Of a DNA stretch of 8,754 nucleotides, positions 1 through 6,673 are shown in pieces. The translations under genes and the position numbers were made by a program. How positions within the stretch are numbered: the stretch's first letter is position 1; each line of letters opens with the position of its first letter. A model generated the notes under the pieces. That model saw only the letters and a program-made list of their open reading frames with translations. It was not told where the DNA came from and ran no database searches. This stretch comes from Mycobacterium sp. (GTDB lineage Bacteria > Actinomycetota > Actinomycetes > Mycobacteriales > Mycobacteriaceae): positions 1 through 8,754 of the forward strand of contig JAOPWF010000672.1 of assembly GCA_025965815.1 (NCBI GenBank), in the 5' to 3' direction.

Positions 1-127
1 GCAGGCCGTCTGGGCGCCCTACGGCAACGAGCAGTACACCACCTTCGTGTCCGACCGCCTGGACTTCAGCAAGGCCTATAACCACCTGCTGTTCAACCAG
101 GACTACTCGGCCTTCACGCTCAAGTAA
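1..127 (+). CDS. C-terminal end of a family 5 ABC solute-binding protein (partial)
   Basis: An open frame beginning at base 2 and ending at the TAA at 125-127 encodes the last 41 residues of a protein whose start lies upstream of the window. It reads through Trp-Ala-Pro-Tyr-Gly and ends in FTLK. Aromatic-rich tails of this kind are usual in the extracytoplasmic peptide-binding subunits (SBP_bac_5) of Opp/Dpp importers. Position is the strongest argument: it sits directly upstream of two permeases and two ATPases of one importer, with its stop overlapping the next start (TAATG). Its role would be to capture the peptide or other substrate outside the membrane and deliver it to the permeases. 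The substrate cannot be told from this fragment. Confidence 0.75.
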   Translation, partial: QAVWAPYGNEQYTTFVSDRLDFSKAYNHLLFNQDYSAFTLK

Positions 128-1164
128 TGGTCGCCCCGATCGGTGAGCTCGAGGCACCCCTCGAGCCACCGCTTCCCAAGGGCGTGCCGGCCGCGAAGAT
201 ACAGGGGCGCAGTCCTTGGTATCTGGCGTGGCTGCGGTTGCGGCGCAACCGGATGGCGCTGGTATGCGGGGGCGTCTTCGTGGCGATCGTGCTGTTCTGT
301 CTGGCGGCGCCGCTATGGGCCGCCCACGTGGCGCACACCTCACCAAACGAGAATCACATCACCGACAAGGTCATGATCGACGGGCAGGCGACCTACGTGG
401 TCTCCCCCGACGGCACTCCGCTGGGGCCGGGACTGCACGGACGCTACCTGCTCGGTGCAGATCAGAACGGCCGGGATGTCATGGTGCGGCTGATGTACGG
501 CGGACGCACGTCGATCTACATCGGCGTAGTGGCGGCGATAGTCACAACGCTGCTGGCAGTGATCGTCGGTCTGATTGCCGGCTACTACCGGGGCTGGATC
601 GACTCGGTGCTCTCGCGTGCGTTGGACGTGGTGTGGGCCTTCCCGGTGCTGCTGCTCGGGATCGCACTGGGTACCACGCTGGCGCTGGGCGGGCTCAAGG
701 TCGGCCCTCTGGCGATCGCAGGTGACTCACTGTGGATCCCGATCCTGATCATCGGCTTCGTCTACGTGCCATACATGGCCAGACCGATCCGCGGTGAGAT
801 CCTCGCGCTGCGCGAGAAGGAATTCGTCGAGGCCGCCGTCGCGCAGGGCAAAGGGCCGCTGCGCATCATGTTCTCCGAGCTGCTGCCCAACATCGTCTCG
901 ACGATCATCGTCTTCTTCACGCTCAATATCGCCAACAACATGCTGCTCGAATCGGCGCTCTCGTTCCTGGGCGCCGGGGTACGGCCGCCTAACGCCTCCT
1001 GGGGCACAATGATCGCCGACGGCTACCAGACTATCTACACGGCGCCGAACCTGACCATCGTGCCCGGGCTGATGATCGTGGCAACGGTGTTGTCGCTCAA
1101 CGTATTCGGCGACGGCCTGCGGGATGCGATGGATCCGAAGGCCAAGATCCGGCTGGAGCACTGA
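127..1164 (+). CDS. ABC transporter permease, OppC/DppC type
   Basis: This 345-residue inner-membrane protein would form half of the channel of a peptide/nickel-type importer. The N-terminus is long, proline-rich and cytoplasmic (about 1-42). It is followed by a first membrane helix (about 43-65) and an external loop ending in LLGADQNGRD (about 108-117), which is characteristic of the OppC_N/DppC subfamily. Further helices lie near 130-153, 169-190, 203-218, 255-275 and 307-327. The EAA loop that contacts the ATPase is visible at residues 232-243 (EFVEAAVAQGKG). Start choice: the ATG at 127 overlaps the preceding TAA by one base, implying translational coupling, and the length fits the family. 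The order C then B is the reverse of the E. coli oppABCDF order. The substrate is unknown; peptides are the default guess. Confidence 0.92.
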   Translation: MVAPIGELEAPLEPPLPKGVPAAKIQGRSPWYLAWLRLRRNRMALVCGGVFVAIVLFCLAAPLWAAHVAHTSPNENHITDKVMIDGQATYVVSPDGTPLGPGLHGRYLLGADQNGRDVMVRLMYGGRTSIYIGVVAAIVTTLLAVIVGLIAGYYRGWIDSVLSRALDVVWAFPVLLLGIALGTTLALGGLKVGPLAIAGDSLWIPILIIGFVYVPYMARPIRGEILALREKEFVEAAVAQGKGPLRIMFSELLPNIVSTIIVFFTLNIANNMLLESALSFLGAGVRPPNASWGTMIADGYQTIYTAPNLTIVPGLMIVATVLSLNVFGDGLRDAMDPKAKIRLEH

Positions 1165-1168
1165 GCCG

Positions 1169-1189
1169 ATGGCGAACAGAGAGCACTGA
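1169..1189 (+). other. Six-codon micro-ORF, first copy
   Basis: ATG at 1169 followed by five codons and TGA at 1187-1189 spells MANREH. It begins four bases after the stop of the upstream permease and arises from the tandem repeat. A ribosome ending the upstream permease could reinitiate here and again at the next copy. There is no evidence that it is translated or that the peptide has a function. Confidence 0.3.
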
Positions 1190-1192
1190 GCC

Positions 1193-1213
1193 GTGGCGAA
1201 CAGAGAGCACTGA
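1193..1213 (+). other. Six-codon micro-ORF, second copy
   Basis: GTG at 1193 followed by five codons and TGA at 1211-1213 encodes the same peptide, MANREH, as the first copy. Its stop lies three bases before the GTG start (1217) of the OppB-type permease and is in the same frame. It is probably a by-product of the repeat, although it could relay ribosomes to the next gene. Confidence 0.3.
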
Positions 1214-1216
1214 GCC

Positions 1217-2179
1217 GTGGCCCGCTTCATCGCCAGGCGTCTCATCGGAATGATCGCCGTGCTGTTCGCGATCTCGGTGATCGTCTTCCTGATCTTCAAC
1301 GTGATCCCGAACTCCGACCCGGCCGCGCGGATCGCGGGCAAGAACTCGAACCCGGCGCTGATCGCCAGGGTCAACGCCGATCTCGGGCTCGACAAACCAC
1401 TACCCGTGCAGTACCTGACGATGATGAAGCAGATCTTCACCGGCGAGCTGACGTCGTACGCCAGCGACCGCAATGTCGGCGAGCAGATCTGGAACGGACT
1501 GCCCGCGACCCTCTCGCTCTGCATCGGGGCGGCCGTCCTGTGGATGGCACTGGCGATCTGGTTCGGCTACCTGAGCGCCGTGCGGGCAGGCAAATTCACC
1601 GACCGCGCGCTGACGATCCTCTCGCTGGTAGGGATTTCGATGCCCGTCTTCTGGCTCGCCGCGATCCTGCTGTACTTCCTCAGCTTCAAGGCGCAGCTGT
1701 TCCCGACCGGCAGCTACGTGCCGCTGACCGAAGACCCGTTGCAGTGGGCCTACCACCTGATCCTGCCCTGGTTCACGCTCGCCGTACTTTTCGTCGGCTT
1801 CTACAGCCGCGTACTGCGCTCGAACATGCTCGATGCGATGAACGAGGATTACGTGCGCACGGCCCGCGCCAAGGGAATCAGCGAGCGCCAGGTGCGGATC
1901 CGGCACGTGCTGCGCAACTCGATGATCCCGATCGTCACCCTGTTCGGCCTCGACTTCGGCGCCGTGGTCGGCGGCGGCGCCATCCTCACCGAGACGGTCT
2001 ACAACATCAACGGGGTTGGCCTTTACGCCGGCGAGGCGATCGGCAGCCTCGACCTGCCGCCACTGATGGCCGTGACGATGTTCGGGGCCTTCTTCATCGT
2101 CTTCTTCAACACGATCGTCGACATCCTCTACGCCTACCTGGATCCGCGCATCCGACTCGGAGAGGCGGCCCCGACATGA
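1217..2179 (+). CDS. ABC transporter permease, OppB/DppB type
   Basis: This 320-residue inner-membrane protein is the partner permease of the importer. The N-terminus (ARFIARRLIGMIAVLF) and its first helix at about 9-29 are typical of OppB/DppB, followed by an external segment with LGLDKPLPVQY (about 56-66). Later helices lie near 97-120, 131-156, 180-199, 237-257 and 283-306. The EAA coupling loop is at residues 210-221 (EDYVRTARAKGI), and the C-terminus DPRIRLGE is typical of the family. The GTG at 1217 is the start because the frame upstream is closed by the TGA at 1211-1213 and the product begins with the conserved N-terminal motif. The stop overlaps the next ATG (ATGA at 2176-2179), which indicates coupled translation with the first ATPase. 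Confidence 0.93.
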   Translation: MARFIARRLIGMIAVLFAISVIVFLIFNVIPNSDPAARIAGKNSNPALIARVNADLGLDKPLPVQYLTMMKQIFTGELTSYASDRNVGEQIWNGLPATLSLCIGAAVLWMALAIWFGYLSAVRAGKFTDRALTILSLVGISMPVFWLAAILLYFLSFKAQLFPTGSYVPLTEDPLQWAYHLILPWFTLAVLFVGFYSRVLRSNMLDAMNEDYVRTARAKGISERQVRIRHVLRNSMIPIVTLFGLDFGAVVGGGAILTETVYNINGVGLYAGEAIGSLDLPPLMAVTMFGAFFIVFFNTIVDILYAYLDPRIRLGEAAPT

Positions 2180-3204
2180 GCCCGATACTGCGCGTCGACG
2201 ACCTGCGGGTCAGCTTCGCCACCGAGGACGGGATCGTGCAGGCAGTCGACGGCGTCTCCTTCGAGCTCGCTGCCGGTGAGATCCTGGCGATCGTCGGAGA
2301 ATCCGGCTGCGGTAAAAGCGTGACGGCGCAGACATTGATCGGCCTCACGCGAGCACCCAACGCGAGAATCACCGGCTCCGTTGACTATCGCGGCCGCGAG
2401 CTCAACGGGCTCGACGACGATCAGCTTCGCGACATCAGGGGCGAGGAGATCGCGATGGTCTTCCAGGACCCGATGTCCTCGCTGAACCCGGTGTACCGCA
2501 TCGGCGACCAGATCATCGAGATGATCCAGGCGCACCGCGACATCTCCAAGGACGATGCCCGTCGCCGGGTCGTCGACCTGTTGCGCCTGGTCGGCATCCC
2601 CAACCCGGAGCGCAGGGTGCGCGACTACCCGCACGAGTTCTCCGGCGGGATGCGCCAGCGGGTGATGATCGCGATGGCGCTCGCCCTCGAGCCCGATGTG
2701 CTGATCGCAGACGAGCCGACCACCGCGCTCGACGTCACGGTCCAGGCCCAGATACTCCAGCTGATTCAGGGATTCAACCGCGACCGCGGCCTCGCCGTGG
2801 TCCTGATCACCCACGACCTCGGGGTGGTCGCCGAGGTCGCCGACCGGGTCGTGGTGATGTACGCCGGCCAGATCGTCGAGGACGGCACCCTCGACGACAT
2901 CTTCTACGATCCCCAGCATCCCTACACCTGGGGGCTGCTCGGTTCCTTGCCGCGGCTCGATGCTCCACGCCCCGCACGGCTGCCGCAGATCGCGGGATCT
3001 CCGCCCTCACTGCTGTCCCCGCCGCCGGGCTGTCGGTTCGCCCCGCGCTGCCCGCATGCCTTCGACAAGTGCCATGCGTTGCCCCCACTGGAGGCGCGGA
3101 AGGGCGGCGCGCACCTCGACCGATGCTGGCTGGATCCCGCCGAGAAGACGACGTTGCGCGAGGTCGAGGGCCGGATCGGCCTGGGGAAGCCGGTGCACCC
3201 GTGA
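2176..3204 (+). CDS. ABC transporter ATP-binding protein, OppD/DppD type
   Basis: This 342-residue cytoplasmic ATPase would power the importer. The nucleotide-binding domain has Walker A GESGCGKS at residues 41-48, a Q-loop in [11 protein letters not shown], the signature FSGGMRQR at 155-162, Walker B VLIADEPT at 175-182 and the switch histidine H213 in THDLG. The C-terminal oligopeptide/dipeptide-type extension (around HPYTWGLL) carries cysteines 286, 292, 299 and 317. That CX5CX6CX17C pattern matches the [4Fe-4S]-binding region described for peptide importer ATPases such as mycobacterial OppD. The ATG at 2176 overlaps the preceding TGA. The frame stays open far upstream inside the OppB gene, but the family N-terminus ([11 protein letters not shown]) starts at this ATG. 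All catalytic residues are present, so it should be active. Confidence 0.95.
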   Translation: MSPILRVDDLRVSFATEDGIVQAVDGVSFELAAGEILAIVGESGCGKSVTAQTLIGLTRAPNARITGSVDYRGRELNGLDDDQLRDIRGEEIAMVFQDPMSSLNPVYRIGDQIIEMIQAHRDISKDDARRRVVDLLRLVGIPNPERRVRDYPHEFSGGMRQRVMIAMALALEPDVLIADEPTTALDVTVQAQILQLIQGFNRDRGLAVVLITHDLGVVAEVADRVVVMYAGQIVEDGTLDDIFYDPQHPYTWGLLGSLPRLDAPRPARLPQIAGSPPSLLSPPPGCRFAPRCPHAFDKCHALPPLEARKGGAHLDRCWLDPAEKTTLREVEGRIGLGKPVHP

Positions 3205-4208
3205 GCAAGGGCGATCCACTTCTGGAGGTCACCGACCTGGTGAAGCACTTCCCGATCAAGTCTGGGATTGTCGTCGACCGTGAGGTCGCGCGAGTGCGGG
3301 CGGTGGACGGTGTCAGCCTCACACTGAACGAGGGCGAGACGCTGGGGCTGGTGGGAGAGTCGGGCTGTGGCAAGTCGACGCTGTGCCGCGCGATCCTGCA
3401 GCTGACCCATCCCACCTCGGGATCGGTCCGCTTCGCCGGCGAGGAGCTGGTGGGTCGCTCGCGACGCGGGCTGCGCCCGCTGCGCCGCCAGATGCAGATG
3501 ATCTTCCAGGACCCGTTCGCCTCGCTGAATCCGCGAAAGCGGGTGGGCCAGATCGTCGGCGACCCGATGGAGCTGCACGGGATCGCCAAGGGTGCCGAGT
3601 TGAAGCGGCAGGTGCAGGACCTGCTCGACCGCGTCGGCTTGCAGGCCGAGCACTACAACCGCTACCCGCACGAGTTCTCCGGCGGGCAGCGCCAGCGGAT
3701 CGGCATCGCCCGGGCTCTTGCCCTGAAGCCGAAGCTGATCGTGGCCGACGAACCCGTCTCGGCGCTCGACGTCTCGGTGCAGGCCCAGATCATCAACCTG
3801 CTCGAGGATCTGCAGGACGAGTTCGGCCTCTCCTACCTGTTCGTGGCGCACGACCTCGGCGTCGTCCGCCACGTCTCCGAGCGGGTCGCGGTGATGTACC
3901 TGGGCAAGATCGTCGAGAATTCCGACGCCGAGGGGCTCTACAAGAAACCGATCCACCCCTATACGAACGCGCTCCTGTCGGCGGTGCCGATCCCCGATCC
4001 GAGACGCAACGCAGAGCGCGAGCGGCTGGTGCTCGAAGGCGACGTGCCGAGCCCGATCGACCCGCCGCCAGGCTGCAGCTTTCACACCCGCTGCCCGTGG
4101 GCCACCGATGTCTGCACGACCGACGAGCCCGCCCTGCTCGAGTACCACGCGGGGCATGTGGCCGCCTGCCACCATCCCCGCAATGTGGACCAGGCGAAGC
4201 CCGCGTAA
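3201..4208 (+). CDS. ABC transporter ATP-binding protein, OppF/DppF type
   Basis: This second cytoplasmic ATPase has 335 residues and would pair with the OppD-type protein as a heterodimer. Walker [10 protein letters not shown] is at residues 52-60, the Q-loop in [15 protein letters not shown], the signature FSGGQRQR from about 159, Walker B LIVADEPV with D183 and E184, and the switch histidine H217 in AHDLG. The segment VKHFPIKSG near the N-terminus is characteristic of OppF/DppF. The C-terminus has cysteines 292, 298, 305 and 323, with the same CX5CX6CX17C spacing as its partner. The GTG at 3201 overlaps the previous TGA (GTGA). An upstream start inside the OppD gene is possible on paper but would add a non-family N-terminus. 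This is the last gene of the operon; its stop lies three bases from a convergent pseudogene. Confidence 0.95.
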   Translation: MSKGDPLLEVTDLVKHFPIKSGIVVDREVARVRAVDGVSLTLNEGETLGLVGESGCGKSTLCRAILQLTHPTSGSVRFAGEELVGRSRRGLRPLRRQMQMIFQDPFASLNPRKRVGQIVGDPMELHGIAKGAELKRQVQDLLDRVGLQAEHYNRYPHEFSGGQRQRIGIARALALKPKLIVADEPVSALDVSVQAQIINLLEDLQDEFGLSYLFVAHDLGVVRHVSERVAVMYLGKIVENSDAEGLYKKPIHPYTNALLSAVPIPDPRRNAERERLVLEGDVPSPIDPPPGCSFHTRCPWATDVCTTDEPALLEYHAGHVAACHHPRNVDQAKPA

Positions 4209-4211
4209 CCC

Positions 4212-4481
4212 TCAGGGGTAGACGTCAGCGGCGTCGTCCCGGACGGCCCGGTCGGCCGGGAGCACACTCGCTCCGGGCTTGAGCATCAGGCTCTGCACGT
4301 AGAACGCGGTCTCTTTGCCGTTGGTGACGGTCGAGATCGGAGCGTCGGTGGTCCCTTTGGCCAGATCGGAGCGGACGACGTCTCCCTCAACCGGGGTGGC
4401 CGCGGCCGGCCCCGCCAAGATGCCTGCCGCGAGGGTCCCGGCGATGGTCGCCGTGAGTACCGCCAGCCGCGTATAGGTCTT
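4212..4481 (-). pseudogene. Secreted cupin-like protein remnant, lacking its start and metal-binding core
   Basis: On the minus strand an open frame of 89 residues runs from about 4481 to the TGA at 4214-4212. It begins inside a signal peptide (KTYTRLAVLTATIAGTLAAG, then an Ala-rich cleavage region). No ATG, GTG or TTG lies in frame between the hydrophobic stretch and position 4530; the TTG at 4418 lies inside the signal peptide. The mature part resembles exported mycobacterial cupin proteins (DLAKGTTDAPISTV, then FYVQSLMLKPGAS). It then passes directly into a C-terminal tail, VLPADRAVRDDAADVYP. No histidine occurs anywhere, so the cupin metal-binding motifs are absent, and the product is little more than half the usual length. 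I infer loss of both the start and an internal segment. Family assignment rests on remembered resemblance, so it needs a database search. Confidence 0.6.
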
Positions 4482-5310
4482 GCGACCAGGTCGCCAGCTG
4501 GCAACAGTTCGCCGACCCTCGTCGCACCACCTACCGGGGATACACCCAGCTGCAAGACGGTCGCGAAGACGTCGTCGACGGCCTCCTTCGAGAGATCGAC
4601 GACACCGCCTACGACCAGAACCTCGACAACGGGTGGGTGAGTTTTCTCGACCGCTGGTACTCCCCGCTGCGCTTTCCCGTGCACGGGCTGCAGATGCTGG
4701 CTTCCTACATCGCGCAGATGGCGCCCGCGTCCCGGATCACCAACTGCGCCGCGTTCCAGGCGACCGACGAGATGCGCCGCGTCCAGCGGATCGCGTACCG
4801 CACCGTGCAACTCACCGGTGCGCCGTTCGACGCCGAGACGGCAGGGCGACAGCAGGCGGCCTGGGAGGACGCTGCGGCGTTCCAGCCGCTGCGCAAACTC
4901 ATCGAACGCGCGTTGATCGCCTATGACTGGGGCGAGGCGTTGACGGTGACCAACCTGGTGATCAAGCCCCCATCGACCGCTTCATCAATCAGGAGATCGC
5001 CGGCGCGCTCGCCACCGCGAACCGCGACCCGATTCTGACCAGCATCCACTTCTCGCTCGACGAGGACGCGCGCTGGCACCGCGCATGGACTGCGGCGCTG
5101 CTGTCGCACCTCATCGACGACACCCCTGCGAACGCCGAGCTGGTCTCCGGCTGGATCGAGAAGTGGCGCCCGCTCGCGACCGACGCCCTGGAGGCCTACG
5201 CCGGCATCGTCACCGAGGCGCCGGTGCCATTGGATCCAGGCGCGCTGGTGGGCCGTATCACCGCCGACGTGACAACCGAGACGGACGTCCTGATGAAGGC
5301 GTCCGATTAG
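4481..5310 (+). pseudogene. Soluble diiron monooxygenase, small hydroxylase (beta) subunit remnant
   Basis: The frame opens at about 4481 with DQVASWQQFADPRRTTYRGY and continues through LDNGWVSFLDRWYSPLRFP, MAPASRITNCAAFQ and DEMRRVQRIAYRT. These are hallmarks of the beta subunit of propane, tetrahydrofuran, toluene and methane monooxygenase hydroxylases; the propane (PrmC/MimC) type fits best. In an intact enzyme this subunit supports the diiron alpha subunit. Two lesions are visible. The first roughly 80-100 residues and the start codon are missing. At the C run 4967-4971 the reading frame breaks: LTVTNLVIKP ends in one frame, and IDRFINQEIAGAL resumes at 4972 in another and runs to the TAG at 5308-5310. 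One base appears lost. No alpha subunit, reductase or coupling protein gene is adjacent. The remnant is about 277 codons, against roughly 340-370 normally. Confidence 0.85.
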
Positions 5311-5693
5311 TCGTCGGGCGACTCTTCCGGCGCATCCAGCACACTGACCGCGATGCCGTACGGCAGGAACCGCACCTTGCGGCTGCTGGCGGTGTTGTGC
5401 TTGTTCGCGCGCAGTGCATCGAGTTCGGTCGCGTACACCTGCTCGACGTGGGCACCGCCCTCGTCGTCCACGGTGTATATCGCCCACACGCCGTCGCCGG
5501 TCTCGCCCGTCGTCTCCTGCTGGGCACCCGAACGGGAGCGCCGCCCGAACTCGTCGAACAGCCTGCTGAACCCCGCGCGCTCACCGGAGCCGTCGAGCAG
5601 CTTGCCGAACGCGTCACGTAGTCCCTCGCTCGCCTCGCGAACCACCCGATCGAAGTCTTCGGGATCGAATCCGAACGGCCCGTTGCTACTCAT
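5307..5693 (-). CDS. Conserved hypothetical protein, small and acidic
   Basis: I do not recognise a named family. The product has 128 residues and no signal peptide or membrane helix. The N-terminal half (about 8-55) is charged and probably helical (GFDPEDFDRVVREASEGLRD). The C-terminal half (about 68-120) looks like a compact strand-rich unit containing VWAIYTVDDEGGAHVEQVYA and KVRFLPYGIAVSVLD, and the acidic tail ends in EESPDD. The ATG at 5693 is preceded by a perfect AGGAGG six bases away, so this start is firm; the longer frame reaching 5825 is not supported. Its TAA (5309-5307) overlaps the TAG of the convergent monooxygenase remnant. The gene lies 79 bp downstream of the membrane protein gene on the same strand and could share its transcript, but the strong ribosome-binding site suggests independent translation. 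It appears intact. Confidence 0.8.
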   Translation of the reverse strand: MSSNGPFGFDPEDFDRVVREASEGLRDAFGKLLDGSGERAGFSRLFDEFGRRSRSGAQQETTGETGDGVWAIYTVDDEGGAHVEQVYATELDALRANKHNTASSRKVRFLPYGIAVSVLDAPEESPDD

Positions 5694-5699
5694 TGCGGT

Positions 5700-5705
5700 C
5701 CTCCT
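5700..5705 (-). promoter_or_regulatory. Strong Shine-Dalgarno site fixing the start of the 128-residue protein
   Basis: On the minus strand AGGAGG is followed by six bases (ACCGCA) and then ATG at 5693. It is the best ribosome-binding site in the window and decides between this start and upstream alternatives. Confidence 0.85.
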
Positions 5706-5772
5706 GATGGCGCTACCCCGCAGCACCTGCGGTGACACCAGTGTGCGCGCACTCGGCGAAGTCCGCCACGAC

Positions 5773-6627
5773 TCACTGCAGCTCCCGGCTTCCGCCCGTG
5801 CTGGGGAACATCTTTCGCATGACACCGGCGCCGACGGCGCCGACGACGATCAACGCGATACCCAGCGCGTCCGGCACGGCGTCGGTGACTAGGCCGATGA
5901 TCCCGGCGATCAGGACGAACGTCGGAATCCAGTCGAAGATCCGCGCGAACGACGGCGGCGGGTCGGTGGGCTCGCCGGCTTCCTGGAGTGCCTTGGCCCG
6001 GGCGTAATCGGGATAGAACTCGGTGAACGACACCGCGAAGAACAGCCCGGCCAGTTGCAGAATCCAGCCGGTCCAGAAGTTGTCGGAACTGTGCAGCACC
6101 GCGTCACCGTAGAAGCCCACGGCGGCGGAGAAGAAGAACGCGCCCGCCCACACCGCGGTGATCACATAGTTCACCCGTAGGAACACCGGGCTGTCCCAGA
6201 TCTCTTGTGGTGTGCTGTCTTTCGCGTAAGCCAGGGTGAACGGCCGGCGAATCAACAGCGTGACGGCTGCGAAGATGGCGAGCGCGATATTGGTGAGCTC
6301 ACCCGCCCAGAGCTCCAGCCACCGGATGGTGGCCTCAGGGGCGACGAGCCCGATCACCGCGAAGACGCCGAAGAACGCGACACCGAACACCTCGAGCAGG
6401 TGCACCGGGATGCCACGGCGGGAGCCCACCCACAACACCAGCAGCGACAGACCCAGCGCGGCGGAGACGGCCTGTTCGAATCGGCCGGGTCCGGACAGCA
6501 CGCCCATCAGCACCCACGGCGCGATGCCGGAGAACGGTGATCTCAGAAAGCCGTCGACGAAGCCCGCGGCCCGGCCACCGGTGCGATCGCCACGTTCCGA
6601 TGGTTTCGATTGGTCTGGCACGGCCAT
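5773..6627 (-). CDS. Conserved multi-pass membrane protein of unknown function
   Basis: This 284-residue protein has about seven hydrophobic segments, near residues 52-68, 75-95, 108-126, 152-172, 186-203, 233-248 and 253-270, with another possible one at 33-44. The N-terminus (1-30) is polar and cytoplasmic, and a proline-rich stretch (about 217-227, TDPPPSF) separates the last pair of helices. A conspicuous segment rich in aromatic and acidic residues, AVSFTEFYPDYARAK, follows the fifth helix. I do not recognise the family or a catalytic motif; it resembles conserved mycobacterial membrane proteins in composition. The ATG at 6627 is chosen because an ideally spaced leaderless -10 element precedes it and no Shine-Dalgarno is present. 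It diverges from the SnoaL-like gene across 46 bp. Confidence 0.82.
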   Translation of the reverse strand: MAVPDQSKPSERGDRTGGRAAGFVDGFLRSPFSGIAPWVLMGVLSGPGRFEQAVSAALGLSLLVLWVGSRRGIPVHLLEVFGVAFFGVFAVIGLVAPEATIRWLELWAGELTNIALAIFAAVTLLIRRPFTLAYAKDSTPQEIWDSPVFLRVNYVITAVWAGAFFFSAAVGFYGDAVLHSSDNFWTGWILQLAGLFFAVSFTEFYPDYARAKALQEAGEPTDPPPSFARIFDWIPTFVLIAGIIGLVTDAVPDALGIALIVVGAVGAGVMRKMFPSTGGSRELQ

Positions 6628-6633
6628 GCCCAG

Positions 6634-6639
6634 ACTCTA
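6634..6639 (-). promoter_or_regulatory. Predicted leaderless -10 promoter element (TAGAGT)
   Basis: Reading the minus strand, TAGAGT is followed by exactly six bases (CTGGGC) and then the ATG at 6627. TANNNT placed so that transcription starts at the A of the ATG is the standard layout of mycobacterial leaderless genes. No clear -35 box is needed or seen. This is prediction only; transcript 5' ends were not available. Confidence 0.6.
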
Positions 6640-6673
6640 TTCGGCCGCATGCCCGATGTGCTGCAATGACGCC

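Larger units (their letters stand above)
1156..1220 (+). repeat. Tandem repeat of a stop/start junction between the two permease genes
   Basis: A 24-25 bp unit starting GAGCACTGAGCCG occurs at 1156-1180, again at 1181-1204, and as a partial third copy at 1205-1220. The first copy carries the natural end of the upstream permease (Glu-His-stop, TGA 1162-1164). The third copy ends in the GTG (1217) that starts the downstream permease. Copy 1 differs by one extra base, so it has ATG where copies 2 and 3 have GTG. Each unit also contains AGAGAG, a weak ribosome-binding sequence about 9 bases before the next start. The arrangement looks like slippage duplication of the intercistronic junction, which moved the two genes apart by about 48 bp. 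Confidence 0.9.

Noticed and set aside
1540..2175. N-terminal extension of the OppD-type ATPase into the OppB gene
   Set aside because: The extension overlaps the OppB gene in another frame and has Arg/Asp/Pro-rich shadow composition. The family N-terminus starts at the ATG at 2176, which overlaps the upstream stop.
2134..2919. A 261-codon minus-strand open frame opposite the OppD gene
   Set aside because: Antisense shadow of a well-supported ATPase, with biased composition and no domain.
2922..4175. A 417-codon minus-strand open frame opposite the OppD and OppF genes
   Set aside because: It lies antisense to two clear ATPases, has low-complexity Asp/Val/Gly/Arg composition and no recognisable domain. 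It is a by-product of high GC at third codon positions.
4967..4971. Programmed frameshifting in the monooxygenase remnant
   Set aside because: The run is short, no stimulatory structure was evident, and the gene already lacks its start, so simple decay or sequencing error is more likely.
5718..5732. Perfect 6 bp stem with a 3-base loop (CCGCAG / CTGCGG) between two minus-strand genes
   Set aside because: The stem is short, has no T tract and is expected by chance in GC-rich DNA; not called as a terminator.
5694..5825. Upstream extension of the 128-residue hypothetical protein
   Set aside because: The perfect AGGAGG six bases before the ATG at 5693 fixes the start, and the extension would run into the membrane protein gene.
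6236..6673. Long N-terminal extension of the SnoaL-like protein
   Set aside because: The extension is antisense to the membrane protein gene and has shadow composition. The family N-terminus begins at the ATG at 6674.
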